Part shown: positions 11,304-22,711 of the stretch, piece after piece
Position numbering within the stretch: the stretch's first letter is position 1
Layout of the letters: the number at the start of each line of letters is the position of its first letter
NCBI GenBank assembly: GCA_000349905.1
Contig: KB722737.1
Coordinates: 705,327-769,326 of the forward strand
Source: Volvariella volvacea V23
Taxonomy: Eukaryota > Basidiomycota > Agaricomycetes > Agaricales > Pluteaceae
Direction of reading: 5' to 3'
Length of the DNA: 64,000 nucleotides
The notes under the pieces: generated by a model
Database searches by the model: none
Told to the model about the DNA's origin: nothing
The model's input: the letters and a program-made list of their open reading frames with translations, nothing else
Program-made: the position numbers and the translations under genes

Positions 11304-14114
11304 ATGCTCACCGAAACTGCGGTTGAACAAGCTCCAAGAGCCAACACCACAACTCTAGCCGAACTGAGCAGGAATGCGACAGTGATATCGACCTCCAGTT
11401 CTGAAGTGGAGGATGACCTTGTGCCGCCTACACGTCCAAGACCAATCCGTACATTCTCATCACCTCCCAGAGGGCCCGGAGGCTCTACATCGAGGTCACC
11501 AAGGCCACCATCGTACCTAGCAAGAGAACTAGGTCTTCCGGACGATGAAAGCGAGGAGGAGACCCAGGTACAGGCGAGGAATAGGTCGAGGAGCAAGAAT
11601 CCTGATGCACTGTCTGCCAACGATTTTAAATTTGGACCCACTCTCGGCCAAGGATCGTATTCGGTGGTAAGTTCGACAGGTCACCGAAACAATACATGTT
11701 GGAATAATATCTGCTTCAGGTCCAGAAAGCAACACACAAACGTACTGGTAAAGAATACGCTATTAAGATCCTGGATAAGAATTATCTTATTAGGATGAAC
11801 AAGCACGAATCCGCTCTGGCAGAAAGGAATGTTCTAGTCAAGTTGGGGGCTGGGCATCCTGGGATTGTGAAATTGCACGGAGCCTTCCATGATACCTGGT
11901 CCTGGTGTAGGTATTGTGCTCCTTGGTTAGTGTTGTTGATATCATGTTCTGACAGATTTCGTACTCGACTTGGTCCCGAACGGCGAGCTGCAGTCCCTGC
12001 TTACACGCATGGGATCGTTTTCGGTTACTTGCGCACGCCATTACACCGCTGAAATTGTTGATGCATTGGAATACATGCACAGCAAAGGCGTAATACACCG
12101 GTATTTTATCATTGTGCATATACTTAGGTATGCGGCGTGCTAATAATGTCTCTAGTGATTTAAAGCCCGAAAACATGCTTTTGAACGAGAGATTTCATAT
12201 CAAAATAACTGATTTCGGCACTGGTAAAGTACTTGAAGATCCAGAGTGTACGTTACGCCTGACATCCAAAAAGAAGACTCTTTGACCCTCTTGAAATAGA
12301 CATCGGCAAGAGCACGTTCGTAGGCACGCCTCAATACTGTTCACCAGAGTTACTACATTCCAATGTCACGGGACGAAGGTGAAGCTCTTTAAAAGATAAT
12401 ACTGTGGACGATTGTGCCAATGACTCTTCTTCACTGCATTTCCAGCTCTGATCTTTGGGCTTTGGGATGCGTCATCTTCCGTATGATTGCTGGTCGGCAC
12501 GCATTCCAAGGGCTCTCCGATTTCCTTACTATGCAAAAAATCAAAGCCCATGAATATGAATTCCCCGATGGCTTTGATGTTCAGGCAAGGGATATCGTAG
12601 AGAAGTTACTGGTGAGTATGAACTTCATTTCTTGTTGATTAGTAGCACTCATTCACGTTCTTTCCCTTTAGGTTCCTGATCCAAAGAAAAGATTAGGCGC
12701 CGGTTCTTCTGGTTCGGATAATGATATGAAGGCACTTCGTTCTCACCCTTTCTTTGAATCTGTGAAATGGGGTACCCTATGGATAGAGCCGCCTCCGCCT
12801 CTTGAGGCCGGTCTGGTCAAAAGGGATAATGATGGCGCAGAGAAAAAATGGGAAGATGTTGCCGCTGCATGGGACAAAATGCTAATTGATGACGATTCTG
12901 ATCTTGACGAGATTCAATGGGCGGCAGATGCCAAGGTGCCCCCACATCTTATGCGAAGACAGGCCGAAGCAGCTAATTTGGGCGCAACGCCTGGAGTTAA
13001 CGGCCATGTCGATGTGGAGGAGGGCGAAGATATTGATATTGGGCCTATGGGAGAGATAAGGCGTTCAATACGTACACGAGTGGACGTACCCATTCTGGAG
13101 CAGCCGGAAGAAGCGATACCATCTGACAAGATACCCTTAGTCCTCATGGAATCCTCAGAATCCGCACCATCAACAACTTTAACTTCACCCCCTACGTTAA
13201 TGGCTAACCCCCAGCAGAATGGCTTGTCACCTACATTCAGTGCTGGTTCTTCGGCTCAGGAAAGTAAACTCTCCGCAATATCAAGTGCTCAATATCCGTC
13301 GATGGAACTCAAAGAACATGAGCAGGATCGCACTGAGGCTATTGAACGCGGCAGAAGCCAGACAATGTCACCCGTCCAAGGGAACAGACTTCCTGGCACA
13401 TCTGTTTTGTAAGTGCAATTCACTTTGATGGGTGGCATAATAACCGTCTATTTTCGCAGTGCCTCAATTTTACAACTGCCACCTGACGAAGTAGTTATAT
13501 ACGAGTCGTCAGTAGAAGCCAAAACACTCATGCGCCGCGCAAGCCGACTATTGCCACTAGCAGTAGCCTCGGGCAAGCAGAGGCCACGGCACCTAGTACT
13601 GACCAATCGTCGCCTGATATGTCTTAAGGCTAAACGAGGAAAAAACCCGACAATCAAGTCACAATTGGCATTACCAACCCAGAACAGGGATCCCAAGCAG
13701 ATCACAGGTGCAAAGGACCCGAAAACAATCATGTCCAGTGTGGAAAGGAAGGGCGAGAGAGAATTTGTGGTTCTGACAGTGGGTCAATTCAGCCATATCA
13801 CATCTCTCTCATCGTCCTCACCTTCACCTTTACCTGCTCCCTTGTCTTCCCACTCTTCATCGCAACTTTTGCAAACGCCTTCTCCCGCGGTATCCATGGG
13901 GTGCTTATCTTGGCTATACGCACTTCTCTCTGCTTGGCTTACTGGCCGTGACGATGACGACCGACAGGTGTCAAAGACCTACACATATGCCGCTCCGACT
14001 TCAGAAGTGGCTATTATATGGGTTGAAGAATTAGACAAGCTCGTGGAGTTGGGTGCCCAATCAACCCGCAATGCGAGTGCCAATGCAACTCTCGCACCAC
14101 CTTCAGATCAATGA
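11304..14114 (+). CDS. PDK1-type AGC protein kinase (PKH1/PKH2 homologue)
   Basis: Phosphorylates the activation loop of other AGC kinases; in fungi it acts downstream of sphingolipid/eisosome signals and alongside TORC2. Eight exons (11304-11666, 11720-11906, 11956-12100, 12156-12247, 12300-12378, 12446-12611, 12672-13408, 13460-14114) give 807 residues. The kinase domain spans about residues 105-370: G-loop LGQGSYSVV, Lys in EYAIKILDK, YFVLDLVPNGEL after the hinge, catalytic VIHRDLKPEN, ITDFGTGK, activation segment TFVGTPQYCSPELL. After a long Ser/Pro linker a PH-like domain follows in the last exon (LQLPPDEVV to the SEVAIIWVEELDKL end), the arrangement of PDK1. The frame is open back to another ATG at 11106; I prefer 11304 because the extra 66 residues look like translated leader. 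Confidence 0.9.
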
Positions 14115-15029
14115 GATCTGAAAGCTTCAACAAACTCAGCACCTACCCCATCATGAAGCTGTATCTCCCAAAGGTCGACACATATAATTATTCCTATCTT
14201 CCGTGCTCCCGCTCGCTTTGCTCTATTTAAGTCCATGGACACTCTTAGCAAATCTTGTATCACTTCCCGTCGGCTTCCTTGGACTTCATACCTTCCCCAT
14301 TTTGTCCTCAACGAACTTCAATACGTCAATTGTCTTGGTCTAGCCTCACTTTCTTAGTATCCAAGGACATTCCCTTCTTTTGTTTAATCGGTTTCGTGAT
14401 TCATCTTGGGTGACAGGCAACCCGACATAATTAGCTATGTTGTTGTAATACCTCCAACTTCAGTACACCATTTTTTCTTCTAATAGTTTTCCTAGCCATT
14501 TTGGTTACTGCTCCTATACCCACTACCCATTTCTCTGCACCCCTGGTCGTAATTTCACTCGAGTATATGAATATAAGTTAAATGAATGCTTGCCATTAAG
14601 TTGAGTAACATACAAGACAACGGCTCCATTTTCGTCGGTTTTATGGTGAGTAGCTATAACCTGACCAGCTCAAAATGCAGTACACGTATATTCATGCCAC
14701 GAGGACTGTGAGCTGGTTTAAATATATCCGCGCTGAATAGGAATGCAAAGACGTAAAAGCGAACAAGATGTAGGCTAGGATAGAAAGCATGAAAGGCGAC
14801 AACTAATGAACTCCAGAGAGCAAGGTGAAGACGTGGTATATACACAAGTTGTACATATATATTGCACAAGACATGCTGATGAACGAAATAGTAGGGCGAA
14901 AAATGATATTTCGTAAGCGATTCATGAATTGCGTCCAAATGAGCAGAGAACAGGGCAGAGGTCGTATGCACCACCCCGGCTGATGATATAGACTTCATTG
15001 CAAGCCGACATGTCTCAACGATGAAGCAT
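14115..15029. other. Convergent 3' region between PDK1 and NAD kinase
   Basis: About 0.9 kb of AT-rich sequence with no supportable coding region; both flanking genes end here. Confidence 0.6.
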
Positions 15030-18000
15030 TCACAGGTCGCTATCGCTGGCACAACTATCACTTTCGTCGTGTCCCCAGACAGCAAATGCTCTGTGACCTA
15101 CGACCCCGTTCGCGGTGATGCTTGGAGGATGGGGTGCCTGTTCACCAATTCCAGGACCAGACTTTGAACCACCTCTTCCCCTACCCTGCGTTGGAGAGTA
15201 AGCACGGTGGGCGTGGTGCTGATGTTGATGATGGTGGTGGTGAGTGGGGTAGCTGGTAGGTGTCTTCGTGCTGTCATAGTCGGCCCTAGTTGTTCCACTG
15301 GAAGTGCTGCCGGTCCCGGGGGTAGAAGCGGACGATCTCCCAGTATCCACTCCATATTCGACAATACGATTGACTGTGGGTGCTTGTGAAGCGATTATTG
15401 TACCATTCGATCGACTTCGGGGCCCCCTTGACCTAGATCTTGACTTTGAAGCGGCTCGCCTTTGTGGAACAGGTTTCTTGTTGATATCTTCCTGTGTACT
15501 ATCGTATACAAATACCTGACCCGGTGTGTCGGGCACTCGTTTGCTGCTGGTGGCAATTGTCTCTGCTTCTGGAGAAGAATCGTCAATATCGAATTTGTCC
15601 TCTTCCTCTTCCTCCGAAACCTCGTCCTCCTCTTCATCAGGAATATTCTCCTCGCTCTCCTCCGGTACAGAGGCAGTAGGGGAGGATGCGCCACTAGTAC
15701 CATTGGATTTCTTGGCTGATGAACGCTTGGGCTTCTCCGGACCCTCCTCAACGACGACGAATGATTTTTGGCGTTCACGTTCATTCCATTTAAGCGTGCG
15801 TGATATGGCATGGAACCAATCTGTTGATTGTTTGTCGGCGCAGACAGTTGGGAAGGGGTATTTCGATGCTGTAACCTTGATATGATCACCCTCTGAATAC
15901 GCATACCATTAGCTCTGACACCGAGTATAAAAGTAAGAACATGTGCTCACGCCTCAACTCCACACGTCCACGACCATCGAACGATGCCCAAGCTGTACTT
16001 CGTGAGTTGTACGGAACGCATATACGCAGCTCCATTGTGTCAGGAAGAAGCATGGGTCGGAACGATAGCGTATGCGGGCATATAGGCGTAATCAAAAGAG
16101 CAGGGATCTCCGGGTGGACGAGTGATCCGCCAGCGGAAAGCTATAATATAGGTAGTTAACGGTGATGAACTTCCAGGCTGTGGCTGAATACTTACTGAGT
16201 ATGCAGTCGACCCAGTAGGTGTAGAAACCGTTAGGCCATCCGCTTGCACTGTCGTCATATGGTGTTCATCACCTAGAAAAAGCCCGCCTGAGTTAATGCA
16301 CACTTGGGAAAGCCTGATAACACTTACCAAACAGCTCCAAGAGACTAACATAAGGACTAGGGCCACGGTCTACAACAAGATCATTCAAAACTTCGAATGT
16401 TTCCACCGGCCGCGTCGTGAAACATTTAATTTCCTTATCCTTTCCACAGCCTTTTCCTTCTATGGTGGAATACCCACTCTCTAGAGCCTCCCATCCACCC
16501 TTTTCGATGTTCTTCATCAAAATCTCCCCTGTATCTCCTTTCCTGACTGCCTTTCTTCCTTTCCCATGTGGTGTTATGACGGTTCTATACACCGTGCATG
16601 TGAATCTCATTCGAAGGTTTACACGAATGCCGTTATCTATGGCCGAATCCATGACGGCTTGATGTTCGGCAAAATCAAAATTAGTGAGGAAACCAAGCGA
16701 CCCAAGGGCGAAGGACAACACAGGTGGGACTATGCGTTGGAATAGCCATGACGTGAATAAGACAGTCCCATCACCCCCGAGCTAGATATGGAGTGAGGGT
16801 GGCATGAAGACGACATGATGTAATTCAATAGAGGATTGAAAAGTGGTGAATAAATGCTATCAGAATAGATGGATATGGAATGCAGCACGAAACCTCACCG
16901 TGACTACAAAATCGAATAAATGCGGACTGTTGCTGCACATACTACTCGTCCAGTAGCGAAGCTGCCCCTCATCTTTGGGATAAGCATCATCTCTATATGT
17001 TGTTGAATTAGACGATAGTGACGAGCTGCTTGATGTGCGACGGCGGGGGAAGGGTAGGAAAAGTTCCGGATAGTCTCGCTCTATCCCTTCTGCATCGAAG
17101 CGCTTTGAATGCCGTAGTTGGTTGTCCACGTATCTGTCAGATATTACGTGAGGTTTTGCGAATGAGACGACGAAAAGAAGAAAGCATACACCACTAAGCC
17201 CCTAGATTGGCCCGGACCCTTTTTAAGCATGAGATAGAGGGCCAATTCTCGAGTAAGCTTGATAAGCCTATTATCTCGGGCCTTGGTGATAATCAAAACA
17301 TTCTGAATGTTTGAACGGACACGAGCTCGACCTGTGCAACAGAATGGAATTAATCAGGACATACGCTAACTGTAGACACAGAAACACACCTAATTGTTTG
17401 CTCATCTCTCTGACACCGACTGCGGTCTCAGCCAACTGTTCAGTTAGACTTCCAAGCCCATAACTATCCTCTTCAATTTCCGCATGGCTAATGCTTAGAC
17501 CACTGTGGCCCAGCGCAGCCGAGGGCTTAGTGGGGCCTTGTAGTGATTTAGCGACACCAACATCCTTGCTGTCCAAGATCTGTCTCTGCCGACTTCTGAG
17601 CCAATCTGTCAAAGATGCCCCTTTATCCAAATGGGAATGAACAAAACAGGGTGATGCCATCGGCTTGAAGAAATCGTTATCGCGAGGTATCGGAACTGCA
17701 GTTACCGGAACTTCCAGGACGGAGGCGGGCGAGGATGTAGAGAGAGAGGCGGTTCTTGATTGTGTCGTCATTGTTGGTGGTACGTTTGCTTCCGGCGTGG
17801 AAGCGTTGGTGGGGCCGGATGGGCTGATGGTGGTGGTAGTAATAGTGGCAGATCGACTGTGGCCATTATTATTGGAGCTCCAACTATAATCAGCGCCATC
17901 TTTTCCGCCAAAGATCTTATCACCGTTCTTGACTCCTTGCGCGGCTATACTACCATTACTTCCCACCGACGATGGCGAGGTGATAGACTGCAAATGCGAT

Positions 18001-18368
18001 TTCTTTGGAATAATAGGGGAATTCTCTACGAGTTCGATATTAGGGTTCCAATCTGACTGAGATGCGCCCAGTGTCAGCGACAGAGGTCTGCTACTTCTTC
18101 TGGACAATGATGGCTTGATTTCTGAATCGGCTACGGATGAAATCGAAGGTCTTGTGGTTGCTGGCTCGGAGGACAAGGTCGGATCAGATCCAGCAACAAG
18201 TGTTGGTGTTGCAGTGGCCATTGCTGCTGAGAATGTGGTAAAGGCCGAGTTATTGTGAGGAGATGGAGATGTGGGGGGTGTAGAGAAGGCTTCAAGGCTG
18301 GGTGATGGTGAGGCAAGGTCTGGATATTGATCTTGTGGGTCAACAGGTCGAAATGGGCGCGTGGTCAT
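15030..18368 (-). CDS. NAD+ kinase (ATP-NAD kinase)
   Basis: Phosphorylates NAD to NADP in the cytosol. Seven exons on the minus strand (18368-17390, 17331-17190, 17133-16899, 16781-16328, 16272-16196, 16140-15951, 15892-15030) join in frame to 979 residues. The catalytic core starts with the GGDGT motif, the first residues of exon 4 (about residue 454), followed by [15 protein letters not shown]. The glycine-rich motif [16 protein letters not shown] and the [20 protein letters not shown] block follow. The N-terminal 330 residues are Ser/Thr/Pro-rich and the C-terminal 250 residues carry an acidic run, RS-like dipeptides and a His-rich stretch; both tails look disordered and make the protein much longer than the core enzyme. 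Start is the first in-frame ATG. Confidence 0.93.
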
Positions 18369-19433
18369 CTAGGTCTTTTCTTTAAGGTCGACAAAAAGGG
18401 GGAAGAATCGACTTTAAATCAGACTTGGGCGATGTAGATTGCGGGGAAGAAATCCCTGAGCTGAATGCCGAAATGTGCGTGTGTAGTGTATTACGGAATG
18501 AGGAATGCTGATGACCTGTTGAGCAGACCAGTGCTGATGTCCTGAAACTGTCGAAGATGGGGATTATGGTAGCCAATGATGCTGATGCTGGTCAAGGTGT
18601 TCTCCTTTATTGGGTGCTTATATCAATCACAAGTGCTGTACTAGCCAATGGCCAATCAGCCAACCAGGGTCCAATACCAAAATGTTCACCTTCTGACCGT
18701 TGCCTACCAACTCCTTTCAGCTCAACCAATGCGCTGGCGTTTCTCCGTCTTATGAGCCAATCGAATGGTGTCGCCCAGACAACAAATCAAGACGTAGGAC
18801 GGAGGAAGCCAACTGCCACACGGCTTCGAAGCCGGGTGACAAGGATAAGATAAGAGACAGAGCGGGCGGAGGCAAACCTGAAGGGGCGGAAACTAAATGG
18901 ATTCAGGGATCAACGCCCATGAAATGTGGTGATCTCAATAACTACGGTACTGGTAACTGTCACCAAGGAGAGAGAAAGGTAAAGAGCTTCGACTTGTTTG
19001 CTATGCTTCCATCCAACATTTCACATTCTCCGTTCAATCCCATATAAGCACTTCGACAAACGTGGGTTAGTCTTAGCATCAAGCCATCATCATCCATCAT
19101 GTCCAGTAAATGTCCAGTTACCTCAGAAGTGGACGAAATTAAACACTGTTGTCTGGCTGACGTGGTCTAGCTGCCGCTCAACCGTAAAGCATCCATGCCG
19201 ATCATGCACGTACGGGGCAGTTGACCCCGGCCGACACACAAGTGGGTACACCGGGTATATTACAAGCGGCTTTCCACTGTACCGACATACGCCCAGTAGT
19301 TTCCGTAGACTGTTTGGCGCTGAGCGCAGGATAAGAGACGATTATGATGCCCCTATTGGTCGAGAGAAATCGAGCTGTCAAATGCACAGACAATCACGTT
19401 CTGTCATTGTCCTGCTGCCTCGACCACTAGATG
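18369..19433. other. Upstream region of the NAD kinase / 3' flank of the queuosine gene
   Basis: About 1.06 kb with no convincing coding sequence. The left 400 bp holds the CCAAT cluster and serves as NAD kinase promoter; the right part is the 3' flank of the next minus-strand gene. Confidence 0.5.
18573..18761. promoter_or_regulatory. Cluster of seven CCAAT boxes upstream of NAD kinase
   Basis: CCAAT occurs on the plus strand at about 18573, 18645, 18652, 18671, 18726 and 18757, and ATTGG (the reverse) at 18609, all within 190 bp and 205-395 bp upstream of the NAD kinase ATG. CCAAT is the site of the HAP/NF-Y complex, which in fungi controls respiratory and redox genes. Binding is inferred. 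Confidence 0.5.
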
Positions 19434-20945
19434 TCAGAAGTATACCGTATCTTCTGCAACAAATCTCCCCAACTCTCTATATCCCTTCCTATACTTTGCG
19501 ATGTTTACCAGCCAATGTCCAATTTCGAAAGGGGTAATCTCCCTTATCCAGTCCAATGAATTACCGTCTGCATCAGTAACCCCAGGTTCCAAGGTACGTG
19601 CATAATCAGCAATCAGCTGACAGGTATCGATGGCAGCTGCGCGCAAAACGTAAGAAGAAACGACAGGTAAATGCGGACCGTCCCTTGGAGGCAAGGAAAG
19701 ATCGGCAGGCGAGGTGCTGACCGCCTCAGGTGCTGATAGCAGTTCTGCTAGGCGCTCTGCAGAGTCTGCAGACTTGAATGCATTGTTCAAAGATGGGAGA
19801 TCAGTCGAAGTGGTGTCCATTACACCGAGGTATACAAGCATGGACGGAAGGGTGCTGTCAGAGATTACTGGTAGGCTTTTGGTCGATGGGACGGGGAAAG
19901 GTGAAGGATCTAGTGAACCAAATCGAATGCTGATGCTATGAACCAATTGCAGAGCCTTCTTGAAGATGTAGATAGCTAAGTAGATATAAAATAATATCAC
20001 TCATAACCCATAAACTCGGAATGGTAGCGGAACATACATTGCCCATCTGCAACAATTAAGTCCTGAAAGGAAAGAAGCGCCTTGGCTAACTGTGTATATT
20101 GCAAATTAGCACCAGCAATTGCCAATCTAGCTGTCAAAGGGTGATCGCACTTACACGCTCCAATACGACCTCCACCACTGCATCCGGATCATTCTTCTGA
20201 GCCTTTGACCCTTCCTTGAGCGCCTCAAGCACAAAGGCGCCGAGATTGGGGTATCCAGAGTTAACCAACGTCTCGCCTGTATCCTGCAGGACTCCAGCAA
20301 GCGATTTTACAAATTCATAAATGGGACCACCAAGTTGGCCAACTGTTACACCCGGAATAGCGCTGTGCGGTTTCTCCGCATGTAAACTGACCCCCAATAA
20401 TTCGGCGATCTTGGCCGCTGAGATATTCTGGAGACCTTTGGCTGATAGGAGGTCCTCTCCTGTAGCAGAAGACAGATACAATGCAAACATAAGCGCCCGG
20501 ATGTTATCGCTTGATCCGCGCCCTGTGGCCATATGCAAAGGAACTCGGTAGGATGAGCCGAAGTCGAGTAGCGCCCAGATGGAGAGAAAATTGAGCTCCT
20601 CGAGATGCGAGGAGAACTTGAGCGGCAGTGCTATGCCTCTAACAGCGGTTACATGTTTGAATGTCGCAATAAAGGCTGGCGAGTAGAGCAAGCGGTGGAT
20701 GCTCTCATTGGATACCTATCCGAGGAATGAATGCGTGTCAGCACATACGTTGAGGGTGCAGATAGAACAAGGGGGATTAGCGCCCATATGGCTGTTGATG
20801 CCCACATGTCGCCCCAATAATTGGTGCGGATACATACTTACATAAGAATACTTACCAGAATGTTATGCGATTCACGAGCTGTCTTGGCGGATCTGTAGAT
20901 GGATTTCAAGTACTCACCACTAGAAGGGAGCATCGGGGTGGTCAT
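19434..20945 (-). CDS. Queuosine 5'-phosphate N-glycosylase/hydrolase (DUF2419, QNG1 family)
   Basis: Salvages the tRNA micronutrient queuine by splitting queuosine 5'-monophosphate; eukaryotes cannot make the base. Four exons on the minus strand (20945-20856, 20715-20155, 20089-20038, 19975-19434) give 414 residues, about the usual length. Family features seen: N-terminal SIYRSAKTARESHNIL with VSNESIHRLLYSPAF, then LNFLSIWALLDFGSSYR, FALYLSSATG, and near the C-terminus PSMLVYLGVMD followed by SSYVLRAAAIDTCQLI and ITPFEIGHWLV. No signal or membrane segment. Start is the ATG at 20945; an in-frame Met follows four codons later. It shares a 139-bp intergenic region with the divergent AIM41 gene. 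Confidence 0.85.
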
Positions 20946-21084
20946 GATGCCTTGGGATCAGGGGTATCAGGTTAGCGCCACGATATCAGCCCGTACATGT
21001 TGAGACACAACAATCGTCCCACGCCACAAGCGCGTCCTGCTCAATACGTCCTTCTCGTGAATCTAATTTGACTACTGGTTAACC
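20946..21084. promoter_or_regulatory. Compact divergent promoter (QNG1 / AIM41)
   Basis: Only 139 bp separate the start codons of two divergently transcribed genes, so both must draw on the same stretch. No TATA box is visible. Confidence 0.55.
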
Positions 21085-22473
21085 ATGTCTGTCGTCGCCA
21101 CTGCATTCCGTGTGTCAGCCATGGGCACGGTTCTGACACGGGCACTGAGCTCCTCAGCTATACGTAGTACGGGTATGTCCCACATCTTTCTAACTTTCGT
21201 GACGCTCACTGGTGTCTAGGTATCCGTACGCAGCTCACAGATGGGGTAAAGGTAGCAATGAAGGTGCGTTCATTGTGCGCTCATCTCACATCGGCCAATA
21301 GGCTGTGTTATAGCCAAAATTCGACATCCAATTGAAATGCATGCTGATCTATATCTTCCCGATGCTGCATGTCCTGCTCGTGTATGTGTATTAGGCCCGT
21401 GATACATTCAACTCAACACTACTAAGAGTGAGTGTACCCATTTGGTGGCGAAAGTTCCTGAGCGTTGGATTTTCTGATGTTCTCCCGATACCCCCAACAT
21501 CACGCGACTTTTCTTCCTCACCTTTCGGGATATTCATAGTCCGTGCTTGCAGAAGTCTACTCAGCGGACAAAACTGCGAATGAGAAAGTCCCCGATTCCA
21601 CTATAGTGAGTAAACATTCCAGCTCTTGTACTAGCTCAGTTTTCTTGCTCTCACGGCGAACACAGTTGCATGGCGTATCATGCCTCACTTATGTTTCAAC
21701 TTTTTTCTTTCCATTTGGCAGTTTGACATAATGCCATCTCTTTCGTCATATCCAATTTTTTAACATCCATCCTTTTTTCTCTTAACAGGTTGGCATTCTC
21801 CGAAAGGCTATAGCCCGCAGGGTAAGTTGTGCACCTGGGACAAACCAGCCCCCCTCCCGTCTTGGGGTAAAAGCTGACAGTTTTACTTTCTCCTTCATGA
21901 CACATTTCCTGGGCACCGGGCACCGTGTAAAACCGTTTTACATGGCTGTTGACCTGCAATGCATGTCCGCAACTTGCCAATGTCAAAAATTTTACTGTCT
22001 ACACGCGATGTCACGCATCATCTGTGCAACTTTCCTGGCTCTCATAAATAAACACACGACACGAATGTCCCACCCGCACATCGTTGGTTGCCCTGCAATA
22101 TATGCCTGGTCTACCCTTCGGCATCAATAAATCTAACAACCTAAACATCCGTGGTGACCTCTGATAGAACGACTCCGCTACTCAATACGCTCAAGCTTCT
22201 CGTCCCGAGCTCGCAGCAAAGGAGGAATCCGAAGCTGCAGCGCTATCCAAATTTCTACCCCCTCAGCTTACAGAAGTCGAGATAACAAAACACCTGAACG
22301 AAGCCTATGACAAGGTCGTTACACATCCTCCTTCAGCTAGTGAGATGAAAAAGGTGCAGGGTTTGGTGATGAAAGAGCTTTATCAGGCTGTGGACAAGGC
22401 TAACGTAGATCCTGAGAGCGTGAAGAGGTGCTTGCAGGAAGTTTTAAAGAGCAAAGCTGGAACTAGTGCTTAA
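21085..22473 (+). CDS. YqeY/GatB-like mitochondrial protein (AIM41 homologue)
   Basis: Six exons (21085-21172, 21220-21263, 21395-21427, 21540-21605, 21789-21821, 22168-22473) give 189 residues. The first 35 residues are rich in Ser, Ala, Thr and Arg with no acids, as in a mitochondrial presequence. The rest follows the YqeY pattern: VKVAMKARDTFNSTLLR, VLAEVYSADKT, VGILRKAIARRNDSATQY, then the helical C-terminal domain with FLPPQLTEVEI and VQGLVMKELYQAVDKANVD. YqeY-like domains resemble the tRNA-binding tail of GatB, so a role near mitochondrial tRNA or translation is inferred. The three middle exons are only 33-66 nt, while the last intron is 346 nt, several times longer than the local norm. 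Confidence 0.9.
21926..21942. repeat. 17-bp inverted repeat in the long AIM41 intron
   Basis: TGTAAAACCGTTTTACA: 8-bp arms around one C. It sits inside the 346-nt last intron (21822-22167). Confidence 0.6.
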
Positions 22474-22711
22474 GCTCGAGCTTGACATAATGCAGTTCCT
22501 TATCTATTGGTTTTACTAGATTTCCACTGGGATCACCGCAGACATAATTTGATTTTGACATGTATCCATCATCCACTAATATACCCACCCCCACTCATTC
22601 CCACTCCGGCCAGATTGCAAAGGTGCTATCATTCAAAGCCAAAACCTAGACAAAGCTGCGAACAATACGAATACAAAGCATCACTGAGCAAATTGGGTGA
22701 CATCACCCTAA

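Noticed and set aside
22040..22135. Open frames inside the long AIM41 intron as separate genes
   Set aside because: Short, no domain, and flanked by clean donor and acceptor sites.
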